This document shows, one piece after another, positions 34,151 through 42,278 of a stretch of 64,000 bases of DNA (position 1 is the stretch's first letter; the number at the start of each line of letters is the position of its first letter). Source of the DNA: Nocardioides anomalus (GTDB lineage: Bacteria; Actinomycetota; Actinomycetes; Propionibacteriales; Nocardioidaceae); contig NZ_CP049257.1 of the NCBI RefSeq assembly GCF_011046535.1, positions 5,022,001-5,086,000 on the forward strand, in the 5' to 3' direction. Under the pieces are notes generated by a model. The model was not told where the DNA came from, did not search any database, and saw nothing but the letters and a program-made list of their open reading frames with translations. The position numbers and the translations under genes are program-made.

Positions 34151-35107
34151 CGAGGCGGGGAGCACGGTGGGGTCGAGGAACGTCGTGAAGTCCGCGACCA
34201 GGCCGTCGGGCGCGAAGGTGAGCACGGCGAGACCGTGGTGCAGGAACGCCCCGACGCGCTCGTCCCAGCCCGCGAAGGCGATCCCCGGCTGGCCGTTGAC
34301 CGTGGTGGCCTCGGCGCGCCAGCGCCGCTCCGGGTGCAGGGGTACGGCGGCCAGGAACGCCGCGACGTCCGGGCGGCCGACGTACCACTCGGCGAACGGC
34401 GGCATCGTCATCACCACGTCCTCGGCCAGCAGCGCGACGACCGCGTCCACGTCGCTGCGCTCCCAGGCGGCGACGAACGCCGCGACCGTGGCGCGCACCT
34501 GGCGGTCGCCGACCTCGGCCAGCACCTCCTGCTGGCTGCGCTGGGGCAGGTCGGCGCGCAGCGACCCGCGGGCCCGGGCCAGCGCGCTGGTCACCGCGTC
34601 GACCGTGGTGTCCAGGACCTCGGCGGTCTCGGCCGCGGAGAAGGCCAGCACGTCGCGCAGGACCAGCACCGCCCGCTGGAGCGCCGGGAGGCGCTGGAGC
34701 GCGACCACGAAGGCCAGCTCCACCGCCTCCCGCTGCTCGTAGACCGCCTCGGTCGGCGTCGCGCCCCAGCTGATGCCGGCGTCCGGGAGCGGCCCGAGCC
34801 ACACCGTCTCGACCGGCGGCGCCAGCCCGACGGCCGGGTCCGAGGAAGGGCCCAGGTCGACCGGGACCAGTCGCCGCCCGCGCCGCTCGATCTCACGCAG
34901 GCAGACGTTGGTGGCCACGGAGTAGAGCCAGGTCCGCAGCGAGCTGCGGCCCTCGAACCGCTCGACCGCACGCCAGCCGCGCAGCAGGGTCTCCTGCACG
35001 GCGTCCTCGGCGTCGTGCGAGGAGCCGAGCATCCGGTAGCAGTGCAGCAGCAGCCCGGGCCGCAGCGGCGCGACCTGCTCGGCGAACCCCTCCGCGGCCA
35101 CGCTCAC
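34148..35107 (-). CDS. Sigma-70 family factor with C-terminal SnoaL-like domain (SigG/TIGR02960-like)
   Basis: A 319-residue extracytoplasmic-function-type sigma factor. Region 2 reads LLLHCYRMLGSSHDAEDAVQ and RSSLRTWLYSVATNVCLREI; region 4 is LPALQRAVLVLRDVLAFSAAETAEVLDTTVDAVTSALARARGSL. The last 120 residues are a SnoaL/NTF2-fold domain (WERSDVDAVVALLAEDVVMTM), which in such factors often replaces a separate anti-sigma protein in sensing. GTG start overlaps the upstream ABM-like stop by 4 nt. Its regulon is unknown but probably includes the operon itself. Confidence 0.87.
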   Translation of the reverse strand: MSVAAEGFAEQVAPLRPGLLLHCYRMLGSSHDAEDAVQETLLRGWRAVERFEGRSSLRTWLYSVATNVCLREIERRGRRLVPVDLGPSSDPAVGLAPPVETVWLGPLPDAGISWGATPTEAVYEQREAVELAFVVALQRLPALQRAVLVLRDVLAFSAAETAEVLDTTVDAVTSALARARGSLRADLPQRSQQEVLAEVGDRQVRATVAAFVAAWERSDVDAVVALLAEDVVMTMPPFAEWYVGRPDVAAFLAAVPLHPERRWRAEATTVNGQPGIAFAGWDERVGAFLHHGLAVLTFAPDGLVADFTTFLDPTVLPAS

Positions 35108-35400
35108 CCGTCGTACCTCCCGACCAGCGTCATCCGGTGCAGCTCGGGGGTGTCGGCGCACCGGTCCTCGATCAGCGTCGAGGTGAACCGCTGGAACGCC
35201 TCGGAGACCTCCAGCGCGCCGCCCTCGCCGTCCTCGTGCACGACGTGGAGGAAGGTGACGCCGTCCTCGAGCAGGTAGACCCGGTAGGCGACGCCCTCCG
35301 CGCCCCGCTGCGCCAGGTCGGCCATCACGTCGCGAACGTACGCCGCGTTCTCCGCCGCGCGCCCCTCCTTGACCCGGTAGGTCACCATCCGGGCGCTCAC
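35104..35400 (-). CDS. Small ABM-like (dimeric alpha/beta-barrel) protein
   Basis: A 98-residue protein with a ferredoxin-like alpha-beta pattern (MVTYRVKEGRAAENAAYVRDV, then VAYRVYLLEDGVTFLHVVHE) as in antibiotic-biosynthesis-monooxygenase-like domains. Function unknown. GTG 35400 is taken because it overlaps the MFS stop (GTGA); Met five codons later is an alternative. It is sandwiched by overlaps between the MFS and sigma-factor genes, so all three are surely co-transcribed. Confidence 0.7.
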   Translation of the reverse strand: MSARMVTYRVKEGRAAENAAYVRDVMADLAQRGAEGVAYRVYLLEDGVTFLHVVHEDGEGGALEVSEAFQRFTSTLIEDRCADTPELHRMTLVGRYDG

Positions 35401-36818
35401 GCCGCCACCGCCGCGGGGGACGAGGCGGCCACGTCCGCAGGAGCCGGTACGCCGGGCCGTCGGGTCGGCAGGGTCGCTCCGGCCACCGCGCCGAGCGCCG
35501 AGAGCCCGGCCGCGGCCAGCACCGCCGCCCGGAAGCCGTCCACGAACTCCGTGGGCGAGGCGTAGCCACCGCGGCTGGCGAAGACCGCCACGGTCACCGC
35601 GATCCCGAGCACGCCGCCCAGCTCGCGCATGGTCGCGTTCACCCCGGACGCGGTGGCCACGTCGCGGTCGGCCACCGCGGCGACGACGGCGCTCTGGCCG
35701 CACGGGATGGCCAGCGAGACGCCGAAGCCGCCGACCACGAACGGCCCGAGCATCGAGACGTAGGACGCGTCGGTGCCCACGGTGCTCGCGAACCAGACCA
35801 TGGCCAGCGCCTGCACCGTGAGCCCGACGGTGACCAGGGGCCGCTCGCCGATCCGGTCGGCCAGCGCCCCCGCCGCGGGTGCGAAGACCAGGAAGGTCCC
35901 GGTCCAGGCCATGAGGCGCAGGCCGGCACCCAGCGGCGACTCGCCCTGCACCACCTGGAGCAGCTGGCCGTAGAAGAACACGGCCGAGAACAGCGCCGCG
36001 AAGGTCAGCGCGATCGCGGCGTTGCCGGCCACGAAGCCGCGGACCCGCAGCAGGCGTGGCGGCAGCAACGGCTGCACCGCGCGCCGCTCCCAGGCCACGA
36101 AGGCGCCCAGCAGCGCGAGGCCGCCGAGCCCGGCGCCGAGCACCTCGGCCGACGTCCACCCGGCCGCGGAGCCGCGGACCAGCGCCCAGACCACGCCGAG
36201 CACCCCGCCGGCGAGCAGGCCCACGCCCGGCACGTCCAGCCGCGCACCGGCAACCCGCGCCTCCGGCACGTGGCGCAGCACGAGGGGCGCCGCGAGCAGC
36301 CCGACCGGCACGTTGAGCCAGAAGATCCACGGCCAGGCGAGGCCGTCCACCACCGCGCCGCCCACGAGCGGCCCGCTCGCCACCGCGACCCCCGTCACCG
36401 CGCTGAACAGCCCGAGCGCCGCACCCCGCTTCTCGGCCGGGAAGGCCGAGGTCAGCAGGGCCAGGCCCAGCGTCATCACCAGTGCGGCGCCGGCGCCCTG
36501 GACCACGCGCATCGCGATCAGCGCGCCCGCACCACCGGCCAGCGCGCAGCCGGCCGAGGCCAGCGCGAACAGCACCAGCCCGGCGGCGTACGTCCGCGCC
36601 CGGCCGAGCCGGTCGCCGAGCACCGCCGCCGGCACCAGGAGCACCGCGAAGCTCAGGTTGTAGGCGTTCACCGTCCACTCCAGCTCGGCCAGCGACGCGC
36701 CGAGGTCACGCTGGATCGTGCTCAGCGCCGAGGCCACCACCAGGGTGTCCAGGGCCGCCATGAACGATCCGGCCGCCGTCAGCACGACGACCCAGCGGAG
36801 CCGTCCCTTCCCGTCCAT
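35397..36818 (-). CDS. MFS efflux transporter, DHA2 type (14 helices)
   Basis: A 473-residue drug/proton antiporter-like MFS protein. Motif C-like SFMAALDTLVVASALSTIQRDL, LGDRLGRARTYAAGL (loop 2-3) and WIFWLNVPVGLLAAPLVL are standard for the EmrB/QacA subfamily with 14 helices. It is first in an operon with the ABM-like and sigma-factor genes, which suggests inducible export of a toxic compound. The ribosome site GGAGTGGTGG precedes ATG 36818. Confidence 0.88.
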   Translation of the reverse strand: MDGKGRLRWVVVLTAAGSFMAALDTLVVASALSTIQRDLGASLAELEWTVNAYNLSFAVLLVPAAVLGDRLGRARTYAAGLVLFALASAGCALAGGAGALIAMRVVQGAGAALVMTLGLALLTSAFPAEKRGAALGLFSAVTGVAVASGPLVGGAVVDGLAWPWIFWLNVPVGLLAAPLVLRHVPEARVAGARLDVPGVGLLAGGVLGVVWALVRGSAAGWTSAEVLGAGLGGLALLGAFVAWERRAVQPLLPPRLLRVRGFVAGNAAIALTFAALFSAVFFYGQLLQVVQGESPLGAGLRLMAWTGTFLVFAPAAGALADRIGERPLVTVGLTVQALAMVWFASTVGTDASYVSMLGPFVVGGFGVSLAIPCGQSAVVAAVADRDVATASGVNATMRELGGVLGIAVTVAVFASRGGYASPTEFVDGFRAAVLAAAGLSALGAVAGATLPTRRPGVPAPADVAASSPAAVAA

Positions 36819-36917
36819 CCACCACTCCTCACCAGTCCCGGACCGGGGTCCGGCGGGCGGCCGCACGACCGCTCTCGTCTGGTGTGATCCGCGGGTGCGC
36901 CGGAACTGGTCGGTGCC

Positions 36918-36923
36918 TACGCT
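36918..36923 (+). promoter_or_regulatory. -10 box for the MBL gene
   Basis: TACGCT lies 7 nt upstream of ATG 36931 (spacer GCGGGGC), a leaderless arrangement, in the 112-bp gap between divergent MFS and MBL genes. Confidence 0.45.
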
Positions 36924-36930
36924 GCGGGGC

Positions 36931-37566
36931 ATGCGGATCACCAAGTTCGGCCACGCCTGCGTCCGGATCGAGCACGAGGGCCAGGTCGTCGTCCTCGACC
37001 CCGGGGTCTTCACCGAACCCGAGGCGGTCGACGGGGCGACGGCCGTCCTCGTCACCCACCTGCACCCCGACCACCTGCACCCCGACAACCTGCGCGCCAC
37101 CGACGCGCCGGTCTTCACCGTGGGCCAGGTGCACGACCAGCTGCGCGAGGACGCCCCCGACGTGGCCGAGCGCACCACCACGGTCGCGGTCGGCGCGGCC
37201 TTCGACGTCGGCCTGCCCGTGCGCGCGGTGGGCGAGCTCCACAACATCATCCACCCCGAGCTGCCGCAGCCCTACAACTCCGGCTACCTCGTCACGGTCG
37301 GCGACCAGACCGTCTACCACCCGGGCGACGCCCTGGCCCTGCCCGAGGTGCCGGTCGACCTGCTGCTGTGCCCGGCCTCCGCGCCCTGGCTGCGCAGCGA
37401 GATGGCGGTGGAGTTCGTCCGCGGTGTCGGGGCGCCGCGCAACCTGGCCATCCACGACCGGATCTACTCCGAGACCGGCCACCAGTTCCTGGCGATGCAG
37501 ATGGAGCAGCTCGCCGGCCCGCGTGGCCTGGAGTGGGTGCGCCGAGGGGACGGCGAGGACCTCTAG
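36931..37566 (+). CDS. MBL-fold metallohydrolase
   Basis: A 211-residue metallo-beta-lactamase-fold hydrolase. The dinuclear metal site is THLHPDHLHPDN (HxHxDH), with GELHNIIHPE and VYHPGDAL as the other ligand segments and a His near the C-terminus (NLAIHDRIYSETGHQF). It resembles the UlaG-like/L-ascorbate-6-phosphate lactonase type of stand-alone enzymes, but its substrate is unknown. It is followed after 2 bp by a membrane-protein gene. Confidence 0.87.
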   Translation: MRITKFGHACVRIEHEGQVVVLDPGVFTEPEAVDGATAVLVTHLHPDHLHPDNLRATDAPVFTVGQVHDQLREDAPDVAERTTTVAVGAAFDVGLPVRAVGELHNIIHPELPQPYNSGYLVTVGDQTVYHPGDALALPEVPVDLLLCPASAPWLRSEMAVEFVRGVGAPRNLAIHDRIYSETGHQFLAMQMEQLAGPRGLEWVRRGDGEDL

Positions 37567-37568
37567 GG

Positions 37569-38339
37569 ATGACCGACCCGCCGGTCCCGTACGGCGACCC
37601 GGTCGACCCGGATCCGGATCGGGACGACGGCGCGCCGGCCTCGACCGAGCCGCTGCCGCGCTGGCTGCGGCCGCTGACCGAGGAGCCCGACGGCGGCGCG
37701 GCGCCGACCGGGTCGGTGCGGCTGTCCGGGCCGCCCCGGCGGGTGCCGCTGGCCTTCCGGCTGGCCGCGCTGGAGCTGCCCTTCTGGGGGCTCTTCGCGA
37801 TCGGCCTCGCCGTCCTGGCGCCGCTGGCCCTGTGGATCCTGAGCCCGGTGGCCCGGGCCGTCGCGCTGCTCCTCGGCGTGCCGCTGCTGCTCTGGCTCGT
37901 GGCCCGTCGCGCGGCGTACCGGATCGGCCTGCTCCGCTGGGGCGCGGTCGCGACCGTCATCAGGGTCACGGCCGCGCCCGACGTCACGTCGTCCACCAAC
38001 TGGCCGGTCCGCCGGGCGAGCGGGTGGGACGTCAGCACCGTGCTGGCCACCGGGCGCGGCACCCGCACGACGGTCCGCTACCGCCTGGACGGGCGCAGCG
38101 GGAAGGTGTACCTGCACGGCCTGCCCTACACCGACGGCGTCGTGCTCGCCGACTCCCGCGACCCTCAGCGCGCGCTGGTCGTGAGCCAGTTCGCGCACTC
38201 GGTCGAGCCCGGGGTCGACGGGCAGTACCGCGGTCGGCTCTCCGTCGTGCGCTGGCTGCTCCTTCTCCTCAGCCTGGCGGTCGAGCTGGGTCTCACCGCC
38301 CTGCTGGTCTGGACGCTGGCGCGGTTGTTCGTCGGCTGA
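37569..38339 (+). CDS. Membrane protein of unknown family (tandem paralogue 1)
   Basis: A 256-residue protein. A Pro/Asp-rich cytoplasmic tail (about 70 residues) leads to two transmembrane helices (LELPFWGLFAIGLAVLAPLALWIL and VALLLGVPLLLWLVA), a soluble domain of about 110 residues and a final C-terminal helix. Shared with the next gene are RRVPL-FRLA, RIG-L-WG--ATV, ASGWDVSTV and GVVLADSRDP-RAL. No established family was recognised. Confidence 0.75.
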   Translation: MTDPPVPYGDPVDPDPDRDDGAPASTEPLPRWLRPLTEEPDGGAAPTGSVRLSGPPRRVPLAFRLAALELPFWGLFAIGLAVLAPLALWILSPVARAVALLLGVPLLLWLVARRAAYRIGLLRWGAVATVIRVTAAPDVTSSTNWPVRRASGWDVSTVLATGRGTRTTVRYRLDGRSGKVYLHGLPYTDGVVLADSRDPQRALVVSQFAHSVEPGVDGQYRGRLSVVRWLLLLLSLAVELGLTALLVWTLARLFVG

Positions 38340-38381
38340 GCGTCCGAGGTCCATACTCACCCCGGAGGGGGAGGGGCGAGG

Positions 38382-39368
38382 ATGACGCAGGACCCGACGC
38401 CGGGCGCAGGCCTGAGCGCTGAGCACGTGAGCGAGCTGCAGCGACAGCTGGCGGAGGCGGCGGCCCAGGTGGCCCACGTGCAGGCCCAGCTCACCGTCGC
38501 CCAGGGCGGGGTGGCCCCGACCGCGGGGGCGCCACCGAGCACTCCTGTCCCCGCGGTGCCGTACGGCGCCCCGCACGCGTTCACGGTCATGGGCCAGCCG
38601 GTCGACGTGTCGTCCTACCTCAGCCCGCAGGCCACCGAGCAGCTCCGCAGCTCGCTGCAGGCGCTCGGGCTCGGGCACAGCGCCCTCTTCGGCGGCATGG
38701 CCGGCCCGCCCGCGCCGCCCGAGCCTGTCGCGCCGCTGGCCGACCCGCCGCGCCGGGTGCCGCTGTCCTTCCGGCTCGCCACCTTCGACCTGAGCTGGTA
38801 CGAGCTGTTCCTGCTCGTCATCCTCACCGCCGCGCCCATCGCGGTCTGGGTCTACTTCCCGGTCGTCGTGCCGGCCGCGCTGCTCCTGGCCGTCGCCGTC
38901 ATCGCGGCGTTCCGCGGCCGCCGCTACGCCCGGCGCATCGGCATGCTGAAGTGGGGCAAGGCTGCCACCGTCACCCACTCCGAGGTGCTCACCCAGGGCA
39001 CCTACTACGGCGGCCTGACCTACAACAACATGCGCAAGCGCACCGCGCGCGGCTGGGACGTCTCGACGATCTGGTACAGCGGGCCGGCGTACACCAACAA
39101 GATCGACTACACCCTCGACGGCGTGGCCGGCAGCCTGACCTACCGCGGGCTGCTCTACACCAACGGCGTGGTGCTGGCCGACTCGCGCGACCCCTCGCGG
39201 GCGCTGTGCGTGGTGGAGTACCCCTACTCCGTGAAGCCCGGCCCGGACGGTCAGCTCACCGGCGAGGTCTCCCTCGGGCGGTGGGTCGGGATCGCCGTCA
39301 CCGTCTTCGTCGAGGCGCTGGTCGTGGTGCTGGCCGTCGAGGCCGTCGTCGAGCTCTGGCTCCGCTAG
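38382..39368 (+). CDS. Membrane protein of unknown family (tandem paralogue 2)
   Basis: A 328-residue paralogue of the preceding protein, with a longer N-terminus including a coiled-coil-like helix (ELQRQLAEAAAQVAHVQAQL), then PPRRVPLSFRLATFDLSW, two membrane helices, the shared soluble domain (RIGMLKWGKAATV, TARGWDVSTIWYSG, YTNGVVLADSRDPSRAL) and a terminal helix. The soluble domain resembles short beta-rich DUF3592-like domains, but the match is weak. The gap of 42 bp suggests one operon. Its stop overlaps that of the convergent sulfotransferase gene. Confidence 0.75.
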   Translation: MTQDPTPGAGLSAEHVSELQRQLAEAAAQVAHVQAQLTVAQGGVAPTAGAPPSTPVPAVPYGAPHAFTVMGQPVDVSSYLSPQATEQLRSSLQALGLGHSALFGGMAGPPAPPEPVAPLADPPRRVPLSFRLATFDLSWYELFLLVILTAAPIAVWVYFPVVVPAALLLAVAVIAAFRGRRYARRIGMLKWGKAATVTHSEVLTQGTYYGGLTYNNMRKRTARGWDVSTIWYSGPAYTNKIDYTLDGVAGSLTYRGLLYTNGVVLADSRDPSRALCVVEYPYSVKPGPDGQLTGEVSLGRWVGIAVTVFVEALVVVLAVEAVVELWLR

Positions 39369-40096
39369 ATCCTCACCCGCCGCTCACGCAGCCTCTCGTA
39401 CGCCGGGCGGCAGGCGTCGGCGACCGCCGCGTCGTGCTCGGAGAGCTCGACGGCCCGCGGCCGGTAGGGCTCGAAGCCGGTGGAGGCGAGCACCGCGTCG
39501 TACCAGTACGGCGCCCACACCCCGTCGGAGGCTCGCGGGCCCGGCGGCCAGGACAGCATCCGGTCGGTGAACGCGATGCCCAGCCAGTCGCACAGCCAGC
39601 GCAGGTGGGCCTCCGGGTCGCGCAGGAAGTCCGCGGAGTCGATGACCGGGACGTCGGCGCCGAGCGCGTCCCAGCGGTCGAGCAGCCACTGCTCCTGCAG
39701 CAGCCCGATGTCGTCGGGCTCGCAGGCCTCACGGGAGCGGACGTAGGACGCCACCACCTCGGCCGGGTCGCGCACGAGCAGCACGTTGCGGAAGTCGTCG
39801 GTCCAGTCCGCCTCCGCCTCGAGGTCGAGGTGGTGGGCCATGTGCTTGGCGTAGTGCACGCCCTTGCCGCGCGGCAGCGGCGCGAGCAGGCCCTCGACGA
39901 CCTCGGGCAGCCAGGTCGGCTGGGCCGCGACGACCTCGTCCCGGCCGGGGTGGTCGAGTCCGGTGCGCACGAGGTACTCCGCGTAGAGCGGCTCGTCCAC
40001 GACGACCGTGTCCGGGCGGTTCTCCCAGGCCCGCATCATCGCGGTGGAGATGTTGCGCGGCCCGGACCACATCGCCACGCGGACCGGCTCGCTCAC
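39365..40096 (-). CDS. Sulfotransferase-like protein
   Basis: A 243-residue P-loop-like sulfotransferase-fold protein. The 5'-PSB loop reads WSGPRNISTAMMRAWENR and the 3'-PB region is VLLVRDPAEVVASYVRSR, both diagnostic of PAPS-dependent sulfotransferases or their relatives. The GTG start overlaps the transaminase stop by 4 nt (GTGA), so the two act in one operon, which suggests joint modification of an amino compound. The sulfonyl acceptor is unknown. Confidence 0.85.
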   Translation of the reverse strand: MSEPVRVAMWSGPRNISTAMMRAWENRPDTVVVDEPLYAEYLVRTGLDHPGRDEVVAAQPTWLPEVVEGLLAPLPRGKGVHYAKHMAHHLDLEAEADWTDDFRNVLLVRDPAEVVASYVRSREACEPDDIGLLQEQWLLDRWDALGADVPVIDSADFLRDPEAHLRWLCDWLGIAFTDRMLSWPPGPRASDGVWAPYWYDAVLASTGFEPYRPRAVELSEHDAAVADACRPAYERLRERRVRI

Positions 40097-41031
40097 GGGC
40101 GGGTCCTCCCCGCCACGTCGCGGGCCGCCCAGTCGACGTACAGCTCCTGGAGGCGGCGCACGACGGGACCGCGCTCGCCGGTGCCGATCGTGCGGCCGTC
40201 CACCGAGCGCACCGGAGCGACGCCGGCGAAGGTGCCGGTCACGAAGGCCTCCTGCGCGGAGTAGACGTCGGTGAGGCTGAAGGTCAGCTCGCGCGCGGCG
40301 ATGCCGTGGTGGCGCGCCATCGCCAGCACGTTGCCGCGGGTGATCCCGCCGAGGCAGAAGCGGCCGTCGGAGGTCCACAACTCCGGGTCCTCGGGGGTGC
40401 CCTTCACGAGGAAGAAGTGCGTGCTGTTGCACGTGGCCACGAAGCCGTGCGGGTCGAGCATCAGCGCCTCGTCCGCGCCGGCCTGGTAGGCCTGGATGCA
40501 GGCCAGGATGTCGTTGAGCTTGCTGTGCGCGTTGAGCTTGGGGTCGAGGGTGTCCGGGGTCGCGCGGCGCACGTGGGTCGTGAACAGCGCCAGCCCCTGC
40601 TCGACCGTCTCCGGCGTCGGCTCCTTGTGCTCGGCGATGATGACGATCGTCGCCGGCCCGAGCGTCACCCGCGGGTCCTGGTAGGGCGTCGACTTCACCC
40701 CGCGCGTGCACATCAGGCGCACGTGCACCCCGTCGGTCATGCCGTTGGCGTCGAGGGTGTCGTACACCGCCCGGACCAGCTCCTCGCGGCTCACGCCGAG
40801 GTCGATCATCAGCGCCGCGGCGCCCTCCCACAGCCGGTCGAGGTGCTGGTCCACGAACGCCGGGTGCCCGTCGTGGATCCGCAGCCCCTCCCAGATCCCG
40901 TCGCCGAGCACGAACCCGGAGTCGAAGACCGACACCGTCGCCTCGGCCCGCGGCTTCAGCTCGCCGTTGACCCAGATCAGGATCTCGTCGTTGCGGGGGT
41001 CGCGGGCGTGGTCGTGGGCTCCGGAAGGCAC
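40093..41031 (-). CDS. Class IV aminotransferase (branched-chain or D-amino-acid type)
   Basis: A PLP-dependent enzyme of 312 residues. Fold-type-IV marks are SVFDSGFVLGDGIWEGLRI near the N-terminus, the PLP-binding Lys region LDPKLNAHSKLNDILACIQA, and EALMLDPHGFVATCNSTHFF with GITRGNVL. Both IlvE-like and D-alanine-aminotransferase-like enzymes share these; the substrate cannot be fixed. TAGGCT lies 6 nt before GTG 41031. It precedes the sulfotransferase-like gene with overlap. Confidence 0.87.
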   Translation of the reverse strand: MPSGAHDHARDPRNDEILIWVNGELKPRAEATVSVFDSGFVLGDGIWEGLRIHDGHPAFVDQHLDRLWEGAAALMIDLGVSREELVRAVYDTLDANGMTDGVHVRLMCTRGVKSTPYQDPRVTLGPATIVIIAEHKEPTPETVEQGLALFTTHVRRATPDTLDPKLNAHSKLNDILACIQAYQAGADEALMLDPHGFVATCNSTHFFLVKGTPEDPELWTSDGRFCLGGITRGNVLAMARHHGIAARELTFSLTDVYSAQEAFVTGTFAGVAPVRSVDGRTIGTGERGPVVRRLQELYVDWAARDVAGRTRP

Positions 41032-41037
41032 CTGGGG

Positions 41038-41043
41038 AGCCTA
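41038..41043 (-). promoter_or_regulatory. -10 box for the aminotransferase operon
   Basis: TAGGCT on the minus strand with a 6-nt spacer (CCCCAG) to GTG 41031; leaderless pattern. Confidence 0.45.
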
Positions 41044-41113
41044 GGTCTCCGCCCGCTCCCGTCGGCGAACGTCCCCACCCTGGGTGATGTGGTGCGCGAC
41101 AGGTCGACGTTGT

Positions 41114-41127
41114 CTGGTCTGGACCAG
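41114..41127. promoter_or_regulatory. Palindrome upstream of the TIR gene
   Basis: CTGGTC-TG-GACCAG, a perfect 6+6 inverted repeat 23 bp before ATG 41151, flanked by the direct repeat TGCGCGAC. It could be an operator for the TIR gene or a chance match. Confidence 0.3.
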
Positions 41128-41150
41128 GTTGCGCGACGGGGGAGGTAGGC

Positions 41151-42278
41151 ATGAGCCGGGTGTTCGTCAGCGCGGCCTACCGCGACCGGGACGCGGGTCG
41201 ACGGGTCGGGGAGCTGCTCCGCGCAGCCGGGCACGAGCCGGTGGACGACACCGACGACGTGCGCGGGTCCGCGTGGTGGAACGAGGTCATCCGGCGCATC
41301 GACTCGTGCGAGGCGTTCGTGGCCGTGGTCTCGCCGGCGTACGCCGAGGCGCACACCTGCCGGCTCGCGGCCAAGCGCGCGGTGGCCGCCGAGCTGCCCG
41401 TGGTCCGCCTCGAGCTCGACGGCGCGCGCCGGTTCGACCCGGACGACCGGCGCTCCGGGTCGGTGCTGGCCCGGGCGGTGGACCAGGCGCTGGGCAGCGA
41501 GCCGCCTGCGCCTGCGCCGGCGCCGCCCGCGCCGCCGCCCGCCACGTCGCGCGTTGACCCACCGACCGTCGAGCCGTCCGGGCCGGGTCGGAGCTGGACC
41601 AGGATCGACCTGCTCGTGGGGGCGGTGCTGCTGGCCGCGGCCGCCGGCCTGGTCCTGGTGGCGGTGCTGGCGAAGGGTGCCGACCAGGCGGCCTCCCCAC
41701 CGCCCGCGGCGCCGTCCCCGTCCGCGACCGCGTCGGCCGCTCCGGCGGCGGCCGCCACGACCCCGGCCGCCGACGTGCTGGCCGCCATCGCCGCCGCGGC
41801 CTCCGCGCGGTTGCCGGCCGCCTCGTGCACGGCCGGCGCCGAGACCGTCACCTGCCGCGACCCGGCGCCGAGCATGGGGACCGTCGTGCTCACGCCGTAC
41901 CCGACGACGCAGGCGCTGTACGACGCCTACGCGGACCAGGTCGCGGCGCTGGCGGGCGGCTCGGCCCCGGAGAACGTCGGCGACTGCAGCGGGACCTCCA
42001 CCGAGGGCGAGCTGAGCTGGGACCTGGACCTCGGGCACGGCGACGCGGTGACGGTGGCCGAGCAGGAGGCCGGCGGCCTGGACCCGGTCGACGAGGCCGC
42101 GGGCCGGTTGTTCTGCACCGGCAACCAGGACGTGCTGAGGCTTGTGTGGACCCAGGACCCGGGGCTGCTGGTGACCGCGACCGGCCAGCCCGCCACCCTG
42201 ACCATCGGCTGGTGGCACGACGTGCACCTGGCCCTGGCCTGCCCCGCCCTCGGCGGCGACGGAGCCGGTTGCGCCTAG
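41151..42278 (+). CDS. TIR-domain single-pass membrane protein
   Basis: A 375-residue protein with an uncommon layout. Residues 1-115 form a TIR domain: RVFVSAAYRDRDAGRRVGEL (box 1-like), WWNEVIRRIDSCEAFVAVVSPAY. A Pro/Ala-rich linker follows, then one membrane helix (about 152-174), an Ala/Pro stalk and an extracytoplasmic domain with paired Cys. In NAD-cleaving TIRs the catalytic Glu follows WC by two residues; here the segment is HTCRLAAK with Ala73, so NADase activity looks unlikely. A sensor that signals through TIR-TIR contacts is inferred. GGGGGAGG lies just upstream of the ATG. Confidence 0.78.
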   Translation: MSRVFVSAAYRDRDAGRRVGELLRAAGHEPVDDTDDVRGSAWWNEVIRRIDSCEAFVAVVSPAYAEAHTCRLAAKRAVAAELPVVRLELDGARRFDPDDRRSGSVLARAVDQALGSEPPAPAPAPPAPPPATSRVDPPTVEPSGPGRSWTRIDLLVGAVLLAAAAGLVLVAVLAKGADQAASPPPAAPSPSATASAAPAAAATTPAADVLAAIAAAASARLPAASCTAGAETVTCRDPAPSMGTVVLTPYPTTQALYDAYADQVAALAGGSAPENVGDCSGTSTEGELSWDLDLGHGDAVTVAEQEAGGLDPVDEAAGRLFCTGNQDVLRLVWTQDPGLLVTATGQPATLTIGWWHDVHLALACPALGGDGAGCA

